Source: Ruminimicrobiellum sp045223915 (GTDB taxonomy: Bacteria > Elusimicrobiota > Endomicrobiia > Endomicrobiales > Endomicrobiaceae). From it: DNA of 64,000 nt. Below the pieces are notes generated by a model, which was given only the letters and a program-made list of their open reading frames with translations, was not told where the DNA came from and did no database searches. Every line of letters begins with the position of its first letter. Within the stretch, counting starts at the first letter, position 1. This document shows positions 1 through 8,316 of the stretch, one piece after another. The DNA lies in contig JBGUZU010000034.1 in the NCBI GenBank assembly GCA_045223915.1, positions 62,001 to 126,000 of the forward strand, given 5' to 3'. The position numbers were made by a program, and so were the translations under genes.

Positions 1-438
1 AATGTTATGAAAGAGTCCGTTCAAGCAGCATTTACTTATGTTAAATCTTCGGCAAAGAAACTCGGCATAAAAGAGAATATGTTTAAAGATACGGACTTTC
101 ATGTCCATGTTCCCGAAGGTGCTGTTCCAAAAGACGGGCCCAGTGCGGGACTTGCAATGGCAACTGCTTTGGCATCGGTATGTATGAATAAACCGGTAAG
201 AAAAAAACTTGCAATGACGGGTGAAATTACATTAAGAGGAAGAGCTTTGGCTATAGGCGGGTTAAAAGAAAAAGTTTTAGCTGCTTACAGAGAAGGAATA
301 GATATGGTTTTGTTCCCGGAATCAAATAAAAAAGATTTGGTTGATATACCTGAAAATGTTAAGAAAAAAATAAAAATGATTCCTGTTAAACATATGGATG
401 AAGTTATAAAATATGCTTTTGATAAAAAAATAAAATAA
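1..438 (+). CDS. lon: ATP-dependent Lon protease, C-terminal part
   Basis: The frame is already open at base 1, so the AAA+ ATPase and N-terminal domains lie outside the window. The roughly 145 visible residues are the S16 peptidase domain. The catalytic serine sits in PKDGPSAG (near base 142) and its partner is the second lysine of GGLKEK (near base 271); TGEITLRG lies between them as in other Lon proteins. Lon degrades misfolded and some regulatory proteins in the cytoplasm. The C-terminal end is complete and shows no disruption. serA begins 21 bases after the stop, so the two may be cotranscribed. The family call is firm; only the N-terminal part is unseen. Confidence 0.97.
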   Translation, partial: NVMKESVQAAFTYVKSSAKKLGIKENMFKDTDFHVHVPEGAVPKDGPSAGLAMATALASVCMNKPVRKKLAMTGEITLRGRALAIGGLKEKVLAAYREGIDMVLFPESNKKDLVDIPENVKKKIKMIPVKHMDEVIKYAFDKKIK

Positions 439-459
439 TAGAGAGGGAGTGTAGCAAAA

Positions 460-2037
460 ATGTACAAGATTTTGATGACTTATGACAGCCAGGAAGGATT
501 AGATCAATTATTGAATCATCCTGATTTTAAGGTTGAAGTTCATGCTAAACCTTCACCTGAAGAATTTAAAGAACTTATAAAGGATTATGATGGTCTTATA
601 ATTCGTTCCGAAGTTAAGGTTACGGAAGAAATCATAGGAGCAGCACAAAAATTAAAGTTTATCGGCAGAGCAGGAACCGGTGTAGATAATGTAGATAAAA
701 AAGCAGCAACACAAAAGGGTATAGTTGTATCTAATGTTCCGGGCGGAAATACAATTTCGGTTGCAGAACATACAATAGGGCTTATTCTTTCAATGGCAAG
801 AAATATTCCTGCCGCAGTTACTTCAATGCAATCTCAGAAATGGGAAAAGAAAAAGTTCATGGGTAACGAAATATTCGGTAAAACTTTAGGCTTAATCGGT
901 CTTGGAAGAATAGGTAACGAAGTTGCAAAAAGACTCTTGTCTTTTGGTATGAAAGTTGTAGCTTACGATCCTTTTGCAAACGCGGAAGTTGCAAAAAATA
1001 ACGGAATAGAATTAACAACATTGGATGAAGTATTCAAACAAGCTGATTATTTATCAATACATTCTCCTTTAACGGATGATACAAGAGGAATGATAAATAA
1101 AGCAAATATTGCAAAAATGAAAGATGGTGTAAGAATTATAAACTGTGCAAGAGGTGCAATAATCAATGATGCAGATTTAATAGAAGCTGTTAAATCCGGT
1201 AAAGTTGCAAATGCCGCTCTTGATGTATTTGTAAAAGAACCTCCTGTAGATTGGTCAATTCAAACAACACCGAATATTATAACAACACCTCACTTGGCTG
1301 CTTCAACGGAAGAAGCTCAGGTTAAAATTGCTATAGAAATGGCAAGTGTAGTTATAGATTTCTTTACAAAAGGTTTAATAAGAAATGCGGTTAATGTTGC
1401 AACGGTAGATTGGGATACACAAAAACAAATGATGCCTTATATAGAACTTGCAGATAAAATCGGTTCTTTCCAAGGACAAATTATTGAAGGCGGCATTTCC
1501 GAAATAGAATTGAGTTATTGCGGAGCAGTTTCAGAATTTAAAACCAATCCTTTAACGGTTGCATATCTTAAAGGTATTTTGGGTCAAATTTTAGACCTTA
1601 AAATAAATTCCGTAAATGCAATATCCGTTGCAAAAGAAAGAGGAATAAATATAAAAGAAGTTATAGTAAAAGATGTTAAAGATTATACAAACTTGATACT
1701 TGCAAAAGTTAAAACAGATAAAGGTGAATATTCTATAGCGGGAACATTGCTTGATAAACAACAAAGAATAGTTAATATTAACGGATTAAATGTTGATGTA
1801 AAGCCTGAAGGCCATAAAATATTTATTAACAATACCGATAAACCCGGAGTTATAGGAACATTAGGAACAATAATCGGTTCTGCTTCAATAAATATTGCCG
1901 GTATGACCGTAGGAAGAAAAGAGTCCGGGAAACAAGCAGTAACCGTTTTGGAAATAGATGGTGAAGTTTCAAACGATGTTATAGCAAAAATTGCAAAAGT
2001 TGAAGGTGTTACAAAAGTTAAAAACGTAGTTCTATAA
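460..2037 (+). CDS. serA: D-3-phosphoglycerate dehydrogenase
   Basis: Catalyses the first step of serine synthesis, NAD-dependent oxidation of 3-phosphoglycerate. At 525 residues it is the long SerA type. Substrate-domain motif GRAGTGVDNVD lies near residue 70, the NAD-binding GLIGLGRIG near residue 145, the dehydrogenase signature NCARGAIINDADLIEAV near residue 228 and the catalytic-histidine stretch TPHLAAS near residue 277. An intervening domain and a C-terminal ACT domain (from about residue 450) suggest serine or another small ligand controls it. The start has a GAGGGAG ribosome-binding site upstream. A large hairpin follows at 2069-2110. Confidence 0.96.
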   Translation: MYKILMTYDSQEGLDQLLNHPDFKVEVHAKPSPEEFKELIKDYDGLIIRSEVKVTEEIIGAAQKLKFIGRAGTGVDNVDKKAATQKGIVVSNVPGGNTISVAEHTIGLILSMARNIPAAVTSMQSQKWEKKKFMGNEIFGKTLGLIGLGRIGNEVAKRLLSFGMKVVAYDPFANAEVAKNNGIELTTLDEVFKQADYLSIHSPLTDDTRGMINKANIAKMKDGVRIINCARGAIINDADLIEAVKSGKVANAALDVFVKEPPVDWSIQTTPNIITTPHLAASTEEAQVKIAIEMASVVIDFFTKGLIRNAVNVATVDWDTQKQMMPYIELADKIGSFQGQIIEGGISEIELSYCGAVSEFKTNPLTVAYLKGILGQILDLKINSVNAISVAKERGINIKEVIVKDVKDYTNLILAKVKTDKGEYSIAGTLLDKQQRIVNINGLNVDVKPEGHKIFINNTDKPGVIGTLGTIIGSASINIAGMTVGRKESGKQAVTVLEIDGEVSNDVIAKIAKVEGVTKVKNVVL

Positions 2038-2068
2038 ACGATTCATCTTTTGAATTTATACTGTGTTG

Positions 2069-2110
2069 CAGCACGGCTCATTTACCATAAATGTAAACTT
2101 CGCCGTGCTG
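2069..2110. other. Long hairpin between serA and the TPR membrane protein
   Basis: CAGCACGGC (2069-2077) pairs perfectly with GCCGTGCTG (2102-2110), and inside it TTTAC (2081-2085) pairs with GTAAA (2093-2097). The structure is strong, but no T-run follows the 3' arm. It may be a terminator of an unusual kind, an RNA-stabilising element after serA, or a copy of a dispersed palindrome. It is the most GC-rich patch of this intergenic stretch. Confidence 0.5.
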
Positions 2111-2171
2111 TCGCCTTGTATAACCTCAAAATATTTCATCGTTTAATTTGTTGCTTATTATTAATTTAAAA

Positions 2172-3707
2172 ATGTCAAAAATTAAAAGTTTTATAATTAA
2201 CCATTTTAATGTTTTTGCATTTATAATGTTTGCCGTAGTGATTTTTTCTTTGTACGGTAGAACATTGTTTTTTGATTTTTCTTATTATGATGACGATGTT
2301 CTGGTGTTGGATAGACAAGAATATTTATCTTTTTCAAATATAGGGAAAATCTTTTCTAATACTATTTTCGGTGAAAGTACAGATCAGTTTTGCAGACCTG
2401 TTTTAAATTTAACATTTCTTTGCGAAAAATATTTGTACGGAATAAAACCGTTCGGATATCATCTTACGAACTTATTATTACACTTGTTTTCTGTTTTTTC
2501 CGTTTTTTTACTTTTTACTTTAAAATATGATAAGAAAAAAACTTTTATATTGTGTTTACTTTTTGCTTGTCATCCTGCGATAGTTCAAGCTGTAGCTTGG
2601 ATACCCGGAAGAAACGATTCTTTGTTAGCGTTGTTTATAATTTTCTCTTTTTACTTTTTTATTAAGTATACGGAAAACGCTAAAAGCGTTTACTTGTTTG
2701 GTTATTTATTTTGTTTTGTTTTAGCTTTGCTTACAAAAGAAACTGCAATAGTTCTTCCTTTTTTTTATTTTTTGTTTTTGTTGTATAAGAAAAGAAACGT
2801 CAAACAAATTGTTGTAAGTATTATAATATTGTCACTTATTATATTGATTTATTTCTTTTATAGAAAATATGTTTTAAGCGGTCAGTATATTGCAACATTT
2901 AAAGAAATGTTTACTAATTTTTATAAGGCACTTCTTCCGGCAACATCAAAATATATTGCAAATATATTTTTCCCTATAAAATTGTCAGTGTTTCCCGCAA
3001 TGTTAAAAGTAAATTATTTGTTATGTACGGCCTCTTTTCTTTCTTTTGTTTTACTCTTTATAAAATTAAAATTATACGATTTAAAAATTGTTCTAATCGG
3101 TATTTGTTGGTTTTTCTTCTTCCTTTTTCCTACATATTTAATGACGGACAATGATTTTTATGATCATAGAATATATGTCCCTTTAATAGGATTAATGTTG
3201 GTTATTTTAGAAATGCTAAAAGAATATACGGAGTTGTGTTCAAAAAAATTTATGGCACTAATAGTTTTCTTCTTTTTAATGTTTTCTTCAGTTACTTTGT
3301 ATTATGAACAAAAATTTCAAAACAAAGAAACTTTTTGGGTTAATGCTTTAACAATGTCTCCTGAATCAGATTTGGCAAATGCCATGGTGGGAACTTTGTT
3401 TTTTGAACATGGACTTTATAAGGAAGCGGTAGAAAGATATTTAAAGGCAATATCCATAAAAGAAACTTCAACTCACTACGGCAATTTAGCAGTAGTTTAT
3501 GCAAAGGTCGGAGATTTGGATAAAACAGAAAAAGCTTTGCTTAAATCTTTAGAGTTTAGTAAAAGCAATCCTAACACATATTACAATTTAGCATTAGTGT
3601 ATAAATATAAAGGGAATAAAGAAAAAGCACAGGAAATGAAAAATAAATATATAGAAACTTTTAACAAAACAAATAAGGTGTCTAAAATGGTTGACATAAA
3701 TTTATAA
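2172..3707 (+). CDS. Polytopic membrane protein with C-terminal TPR repeats
   Basis: About 511 residues from the ATG at 2172 (a TTG eight codons earlier keeps the frame but has no better support). About ten hydrophobic segments fill residues 10-400. The first extracellular loop carries an acidic YYDDD patch and a CRPVLNLTF motif, and HPAIVQAVAWIPGRND follows the third segment; this is the pattern of GT-C type TPR membrane proteins (TMTC/O-mannosyltransferase-like). The last 120 residues form about three TPR units (EAVERYLKAI, NLAVVYAKVGD, NLALVYKYKGN). A role in glycosylation of envelope proteins is an inference from family resemblance. pgpA starts 2 bases after its stop. Confidence 0.75.
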   Translation: MSKIKSFIINHFNVFAFIMFAVVIFSLYGRTLFFDFSYYDDDVLVLDRQEYLSFSNIGKIFSNTIFGESTDQFCRPVLNLTFLCEKYLYGIKPFGYHLTNLLLHLFSVFSVFLLFTLKYDKKKTFILCLLFACHPAIVQAVAWIPGRNDSLLALFIIFSFYFFIKYTENAKSVYLFGYLFCFVLALLTKETAIVLPFFYFLFLLYKKRNVKQIVVSIIILSLIILIYFFYRKYVLSGQYIATFKEMFTNFYKALLPATSKYIANIFFPIKLSVFPAMLKVNYLLCTASFLSFVLLFIKLKLYDLKIVLIGICWFFFFLFPTYLMTDNDFYDHRIYVPLIGLMLVILEMLKEYTELCSKKFMALIVFFFLMFSSVTLYYEQKFQNKETFWVNALTMSPESDLANAMVGTLFFEHGLYKEAVERYLKAISIKETSTHYGNLAVVYAKVGDLDKTEKALLKSLEFSKSNPNTYYNLALVYKYKGNKEKAQEMKNKYIETFNKTNKVSKMVDINL

Positions 3708-3709
3708 AT

Positions 3710-4186
3710 ATGAAGAATTTAGCTTTTTTTATATCCACACTTTGTTATGCAGGTTATTTCCCTAAAGCTCCCGGAACATTCGGTTCTTTAGTAAGTTTAC
3801 CGGTAATATTTGTTATAAACTACAATTTCGGATTCTTAGGTTTATTTTTAGTTACAACAATAGTTTTCATTATATCAATATTTGCCGTAAAAAAGGTTTT
3901 ATATTATACGGAACATGATCCGTCTTTTGTTGTAATAGATGAATTTATAGGACAAGCAGTAACTTTTTTGTTAATAGCCGATAAACTTAAATTTTCTAAA
4001 AGTATTATTCCGTATATTGTAGGTTTTGTTTTATTTAGATTGTTTGATATAACAAAGCCGTTTCCGGTAAGTTATGCCGATAAAAAAATGAAAACAGCTT
4101 TTGGCGTTATTTTAGACGATATTTTTGCTGGAATATATGCTACAATTATATTATATTTTATTTTTAATTTTATTAAAGGTTTTTAA
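3710..4186 (+). CDS. pgpA: Phosphatidylglycerophosphatase A
   Basis: Removes the phosphate from phosphatidylglycerophosphate to give phosphatidylglycerol, at the inner membrane. The 158-residue length is usual for PgpA. Visible family features are the N-terminal GYFPKAPGTFGSL, the acidic VVIDEFIGQ near residue 75, the FRLFDITKPFP stretch near residue 107 and GVILDDIFAG near residue 130, with four hydrophobic segments. It is packed tightly between the TPR membrane protein (2 bases before) and holA (starts on the next base), so translation is probably coupled. Confidence 0.93.
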   Translation: MKNLAFFISTLCYAGYFPKAPGTFGSLVSLPVIFVINYNFGFLGLFLVTTIVFIISIFAVKKVLYYTEHDPSFVVIDEFIGQAVTFLLIADKLKFSKSIIPYIVGFVLFRLFDITKPFPVSYADKKMKTAFGVILDDIFAGIYATIILYFIFNFIKGF

Positions 4187-5203
4187 ATGAAATTTTCAAC
4201 AGTATCGATGTTCAGAAAAAATTTGTCGGCAAAAAAATTGGCTCCGATATATTTTTTGGCAGGTGAAGAAAACTTTTTGTTGGAAGATAGCCTTAAAAGA
4301 ATAGAAAAAGTAATAAATATAGATGATTTAAATCGGGAAGTTTTTCAAGCGACAGAAAGTTCCGGTAACGATATTTTAAATTCCGTTGAAACTTTACCGT
4401 TTTTAACAGATAAAAGAATTGTTATTTTAAAAATGGCAAACAAGCTGAAAAACGATGATTTTAAGATTATTACAAAAGTTATAGAAAATCCCGTAGATAC
4501 AACTTGCTTTATATTAATGTTTCCGGAAAAAATTAAAAATTCTACGTCAAAAAGAAAAGATTTAATTGCATTATGTGAAGAAAGTGACAGTTGTTATTGT
4601 GTCGATTGCAAGAAAATGTATGAAAAAGACGTTAAAGAATTTATACAAGACGAGTTCAACAGCAGAGGAAAAGCAATAGAACCGGAAGTTGTTCAGCAAA
4701 TAATAAACGACACCGGTCTTGATTTGCAAAATGTATCAAATGAAATAGAAAAAATATCTTTATATTTGGGCAAAGATAAAAAAAATGTTACGGTAGAAGA
4801 TTTTATTAAAATAAGCGGTTTTACAAAAGAAATAAATATTTTTATGTTAACAAATGCAATAGAAGAAAAAAATCTTAACTATTCTTTGTTTATTGTAGAA
4901 CAAATGCTTAAAACCGGTGAAAGTGCGATAGGTTTACTTTCTACAATTTCCGGAGCAATAAGAAAAATGGCTACCGCAAAAAGTTTGATGGAAGAAAAAA
5001 ATTATAGTTCGAGAGATGCTTTAAATTATGTAAGAGTATATTCTTATTTTCAATATAAATATGCAACAAATTTATCGAAATATACTCTGGTGCATTTAAA
5101 AAGATGTTTAAAAGAAATTTTAAAAACGGATATTGCTTTAAAAACCGGTAAAACCGACGATAAGTCGGCAATAGAAAATCTTGTCTTATTTATTTGTAAG
5201 TAG
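4187..5203 (+). CDS. holA: DNA polymerase III delta subunit
   Basis: Clamp-loader delta subunit, which opens the beta sliding clamp. The 338 residues begin with the typical APIYFLAGEENFLLEDSLKRI segment of HolA, followed by the LPFLTDKRIVIL stretch near residue 65 and the C-terminal helical collar domain from about residue 210 (SAIGLLSTISGAIRKM). The family is divergent in sequence but the N-terminal signature and length fit well. The ATG immediately follows the pgpA stop. The downstream intergenic region holds a composite repeat. Confidence 0.92.
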   Translation: MKFSTVSMFRKNLSAKKLAPIYFLAGEENFLLEDSLKRIEKVINIDDLNREVFQATESSGNDILNSVETLPFLTDKRIVILKMANKLKNDDFKIITKVIENPVDTTCFILMFPEKIKNSTSKRKDLIALCEESDSCYCVDCKKMYEKDVKEFIQDEFNSRGKAIEPEVVQQIINDTGLDLQNVSNEIEKISLYLGKDKKNVTVEDFIKISGFTKEINIFMLTNAIEEKNLNYSLFIVEQMLKTGESAIGLLSTISGAIRKMATAKSLMEEKNYSSRDALNYVRVYSYFQYKYATNLSKYTLVHLKRCLKEILKTDIALKTGKTDDKSAIENLVLFICK

Positions 5204-5209
5204 TATAAT

Positions 5210-5374
5210 AAAAATCGCTTTGCGATTTTAGAAGAATGGAAGAATAGAAGATTAGAAGAGTGGAGGGAAAGAGGAAAGTTAAATAATAACAAAATTTGAG
5301 AAACAAATTTTACAAATTAACTTTCAATTTTCCAATCATCCAATCATCCAATCATCAAAAATACGGAGTATTTT
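5210..5374. repeat. Composite intergenic element: hairpin, 8-bp arrays in opposite orientation, hairpin
   Basis: From left to right: hairpin AAAATCGC/GCGATTTT (5211-5218, 5222-5229); four degenerate octamers GAAGAATG, GAAGAATA, GAAGATTA, GAAGAGTG (5231-5262); GAAAGTTAA (5274-5282) mirrored by TTAACTTTC (5317-5325); three exact CAATCATC copies (5333-5356); and hairpin AAAATAC/GTATTTT (5358-5364, 5368-5374) that touches the ATG at 5375. The two arrays are imperfect inverted copies. The Shine-Dalgarno GGAG of the next gene is at 5365-5368, in the loop of the last hairpin. No reading frame is supported here. Related arrays occur at 9342, 46482, 52614 and 60839. Confidence 0.75.
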
Positions 5375-6397
5375 ATGAAAGCTTTTATTTTGGCTGCCGG
5401 TGTGGGAACAAGGTTAAGACCATTAACTTTTGAATGCCCGAAACCTATGATTCCGCTATTAAATAAGCCCGTAATAGAACACACTCTGAATAATTTAAAA
5501 AAACATAACATAGATTCTGTTGTTATGAATTTGCATACTTTACCCGAACAAATAACGAGTTATTTCGGTGACGGTAAAAAGTTTGGAATAAATATAAATT
5601 ATTCTATGGAAGAAACTTTGTTGGGAACGGCAGGCGGTCTTAAGAAGTGTAAAAAATTTTTCGATTCTACTTTTGTTGTTATGTCTGGAGACGGTCTTTC
5701 TAATATAGATTTAACCGCCGCACTTAATTTTCATAAAAAGAAAAAATCTCTTGCAACAATGGTAGTAAAACAAGTTGAAACAAGATTCCCCTATGGTATA
5801 ACTTTAACGGATAAATTCGGTAAAATAGTTAAATTTGTAGAAAAACCGACTTGGAGTTCGGTTTTTTCAAATACCGTAAATACGGGAATTTATATTTTTG
5901 AACCGGAAATATTTAAATATATTCCGGACAACTTTTATGATTTCGGTAAAGACTTATGGCCGAGATTACTAAGACTCAGAAAACCTATATATGCTTATTT
6001 AATGAACGGATATTGGACTGATATAGGAAATATAGATGAATATAAACAAGGTGTAAAAGATGCTTTGTTTAATAAAATATCGGTTGAAATAAACGGTAAA
6101 AAATTAAAAAGTACCGAAGTTGTTGCCGATTCCGGATGTAAAATAGATAAAACGGTTAAGTTTATAGGAAAATCCGTTATAGGAAAAAATTGTAAGATAG
6201 GTAAAAATGTAGTTATAGATAACGGGACTGTGATAGGTAACAATGTTCAAATTAAAGATGATGCTATAATAAAAGATTCTATAATTTGGGATAATACCAT
6301 AATAGGAAAACATGCAAAATTATGTTCAAGTATTATAGGCATAAATGTTCCGGGAAAATTGTCGGTTTATAACGGTCTGTTATTTAATATAAAATAA
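5375..6397 (+). CDS. Sugar-1-phosphate nucleotidyltransferase (mannose/glucose type)
   Basis: Transfers a nucleotidyl group to a sugar 1-phosphate to make an activated sugar for envelope glycans. The N-terminal Rossmann-like domain shows the nucleotide-binding LAAGVGTRLRPLTFECPKPM at residues 6-25, the LGTAGGLK loop near residue 83 and the MSGDGLSNID metal/base site near residue 107. The C-terminal 90 residues have hexapeptide (left-handed beta-helix) periodicity. It is 340 residues long and resembles the N-terminal half of the fused protein at 35135-37639, so the two are paralogues. The specific sugar and nucleotide cannot be fixed from sequence; GDP-mannose or UDP/dTDP-glucose are options. 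Confidence 0.85.
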   Translation: MKAFILAAGVGTRLRPLTFECPKPMIPLLNKPVIEHTLNNLKKHNIDSVVMNLHTLPEQITSYFGDGKKFGININYSMEETLLGTAGGLKKCKKFFDSTFVVMSGDGLSNIDLTAALNFHKKKKSLATMVVKQVETRFPYGITLTDKFGKIVKFVEKPTWSSVFSNTVNTGIYIFEPEIFKYIPDNFYDFGKDLWPRLLRLRKPIYAYLMNGYWTDIGNIDEYKQGVKDALFNKISVEINGKKLKSTEVVADSGCKIDKTVKFIGKSVIGKNCKIGKNVVIDNGTVIGNNVQIKDDAIIKDSIIWDNTIIGKHAKLCSSIIGINVPGKLSVYNGLLFNIK

Positions 6398-6474
6398 AAC
6401 GGTAATGTATAATTTATAATTGATAATCGAAAAAATTTGATAATTAAAAAAGAAAAATATAAGAGGATATAGAG

Positions 6475-7650
6475 ATGAAAAAGAAAGAAGAAAGAGGATG
6501 GTTTTTTACTTCCGAATCTGTAACCGAGGGGCATCCCGACAAAATTTGCGATATTGTATCAGACAGCATTTTGGATGCAATTTTAAAACAAGATGATAAG
6601 GCAAGAGTGGCATGTGAAACTTTTGTTTCCAACGGCCTTTTGGTTGTCGGTGGGGAGATAACCACAAAAGCCCAAATAAATAAAAGAGAAATTATAAAAA
6701 ATGCAATAAAGAATATAGGTTATACCGATTCAAAGTTCGGCTTTGACTATAAAACTTGTGCAATAATAGATACTATAAACGAACAATCTCCCGATATTGC
6801 TCAAGGTGTAGATACCGGCGGAGCGGGTGACCAAGGGTTAATGATAGGTTTCGCTTGTAAAGAAACAAAAGAATTAATGCCGTTACCTATAATGTTGGCA
6901 CATAAATTAGCATTAAGACTTGCCGAAGTCAGAAAGAAAAACATATTAAAATATTTAGGACCGGACGGCAAAACTCAGGTTACGGTAGAATATAGAGATT
7001 GGAAACCTTACAGAGTAGATACCGTAGTTCTTTCTACCCAACACACTGAAGAAATTTTAGATAAATCCGGTAACCAAATTACAAAAAAAGCAAAGCAGGA
7101 AATTTTTGAAAAAGTTATAAAGCCGGTTTTGGGTAATTTGATAGATAAAAATACAATAATACACATAAATCCTACAGGTAAATTTATTATAGGCGGACCT
7201 CAAGCTGACACCGGTCTTACGGGAAGAAAAATAATTGTTGATACTTATGGCGGCATGGCGGCACACGGAGGTGGAGCATTTTCCGGTAAAGATTCTACAA
7301 AAGTAGACAGAAGTGCTTGTTATATGGCAAGACATATTGCAAAAAATATAGTTGCTTCCGGTATTGCAGACAAATGTACCGTTCAACTTGCTTACGCTAT
7401 AGGTGTAGCGGAACCTGTATCGGTTATGGTGGATACGCACCATTCCGGTAAAGTAGCGGGAAATTTGCTTGAACCTATAGTAAGGAAAGTGTTTCCGTTA
7501 ACTCCTAACGGCATAATAAAATATTTGGATTTAAGAAAACCGGTATTCACCAAAACTGCCGCTTACGGCCATTTCGGAAGGCAGGATTTTAAATGGGAAC
7601 AAACAAATAAGGTTGCCGAAATAAAGAAATTAGCAAAAATTTTGATTTAG
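6475..7650 (+). CDS. metK: S-adenosylmethionine synthetase
   Basis: Makes SAM from methionine and ATP in the cytoplasm. Motifs in order are TSESVTEGHPDKICD (about residues 11-25), GAGDQGLMIGFACKET (about 120), TGRKIIVDTYGG (about 246) and GGGAFSGKDSTKVDRSA (about 264). The 391-residue length matches the family. The start has an AGAGGA ribosome-binding site. The gene stands alone between two intergenic regions and ends in a clear terminator at 7676-7709. Confidence 0.97.
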   Translation: MKKKEERGWFFTSESVTEGHPDKICDIVSDSILDAILKQDDKARVACETFVSNGLLVVGGEITTKAQINKREIIKNAIKNIGYTDSKFGFDYKTCAIIDTINEQSPDIAQGVDTGGAGDQGLMIGFACKETKELMPLPIMLAHKLALRLAEVRKKNILKYLGPDGKTQVTVEYRDWKPYRVDTVVLSTQHTEEILDKSGNQITKKAKQEIFEKVIKPVLGNLIDKNTIIHINPTGKFIIGGPQADTGLTGRKIIVDTYGGMAAHGGGAFSGKDSTKVDRSACYMARHIAKNIVASGIADKCTVQLAYAIGVAEPVSVMVDTHHSGKVAGNLLEPIVRKVFPLTPNGIIKYLDLRKPVFTKTAAYGHFGRQDFKWEQTNKVAEIKKLAKILI

Positions 7651-7675
7651 ATAATAAAACATATAGAATAAACAG

Positions 7676-7709
7676 AAAAAGGTATATACGTAATGTATAT
7701 ACCTTTTTT
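7676..7709 (+). terminator. Rho-independent terminator of metK
   Basis: GGTATATAC (7681-7689) pairs with GTATATACC (7695-7703) across a 5-base loop; five A precede and six T follow, so it could work on both strands. Confidence 0.85.
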
Positions 7710-7730
7710 ATTATTGTTTAAATACAAAAA

Positions 7731-7763
7731 AAAGAAACGGCAATTTAAAATTGCCGTTTCTTT
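7731..7763 (-). terminator. Terminator of the pilin gene
   Basis: A perfect 16-bp inverted repeat with a single-base centre (7731-7746 and 7748-7763, centre 7747), GC core ACGGCAATTT. It lies 15 bases beyond the pilin stop on the minus strand. Confidence 0.8.
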
Positions 7764-7778
7764 CCTGTAAAAACTAAA

Positions 7779-8195
7779 TTAGTTGTTCAAACCAACATCG
7801 TTCCATTTTGGTGAACCAGATTTGTAAGCTTGCAATGTCATAGAAATGCCGCTTGCAGCACCATCTGTTTTACCTGATGTTTTTGCGATAAATGTAAGAT
7901 TATCTGTGTTTTCATTTTGAACTTCAACTTCAAAACCTGTGAAGTATTTGTTAGATCTTGCATCAACATCTAACTCTTCATCAAAGTCTGTCAAATCAAC
8001 TGCTTTAAATGTTGAATTTTCTGCATAATAAACTTTTTGTGCAGTCTGAATAGAACCTAACAATGATTTTGCTTCGGTTCCCATTGCTTTTCTTGTATAT
8101 CCTCTGTAAATAGGTACAGCTACGATAGACAAGATACCAACGATAACGATTACGATAACCAACTCAACAAGCGTAAAACCTTTTGCTCTCTTCAT
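7779..8195 (-). CDS. Type IV pilin / pseudopilin
   Basis: Processed by prepilin peptidase and built into a pilus or type II secretion pseudopilus. From the ATG at 8195 it is 138 residues, with a five-residue basic leader MKRAKG ending in Gly, then FTLVELVIVIVIVGILSIVAV: Phe +1 and Glu +5 are canonical. The C-terminal globular half is acidic and Gly/Ser/Thr-rich and has no cysteine pair. The start is chosen because AAGGAG (8205-8210 on the minus strand) stands at the right distance; an upstream in-frame ATG at 8231 would add a 12-residue Lys-rich tail. The promoter at 8255-8283 is a perfect consensus, so this may be a major pilin. Confidence 0.93.
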   Translation of the reverse strand: MKRAKGFTLVELVIVIVIVGILSIVAVPIYRGYTRKAMGTEAKSLLGSIQTAQKVYYAENSTFKAVDLTDFDEELDVDARSNKYFTGFEVEVQNENTDNLTFIAKTSGKTDGAASGISMTLQAYKSGSPKWNDVGLNN

Positions 8196-8254
8196 TCTTT
8201 TCTTCTCCTTTTTTTTTATTTTTTTTAACATTTTTTTCTACTTACGACACTTTC

Positions 8255-8283
8255 ATTATAGACTATTTAAATAAAAGTGTCAA
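8255..8283 (-). promoter_or_regulatory. Perfect sigma-70-type promoter of the pilin gene
   Basis: On the minus strand TTGACA (8283-8278), a 17-base spacer and TATAAT (8260-8255). All twelve positions match consensus. The predicted leader is about 50 bases and ends in the AAGGAG ribosome-binding site. Confidence 0.9.
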
Positions 8284-8316
8284 GTATTTATTGTAATGTT
8301 ATATATAAATTTTAGC

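Noticed and set aside
2148..2171. Upstream TTG start of the TPR membrane protein
   Set aside because: It lacks a ribosome-binding site and adds eight residues ahead of the normal MSKIKSF start.
2038..2171. tRNA gene in the serA-TPR spacer
   Set aside because: The hairpin there does not fold as a cloverleaf and lacks the T-loop sequence; no tRNA was found in any spacer.
5230..5356. Octamer arrays as a CRISPR array
   Set aside because: Units are 8 bases with no spacers of 25-40 bases, they are degenerate, and no cas gene is present.
7057..7443. 128-codon open frame opposite metK
   Set aside because: It is fully antisense to a strongly conserved metK region and has composition of a shadow frame.
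8196..8231. Upstream ATG start of the pilin
   Set aside because: The AAGGAG site lies between it and the ATG at 8195, and the shorter leader is typical of prepilins.
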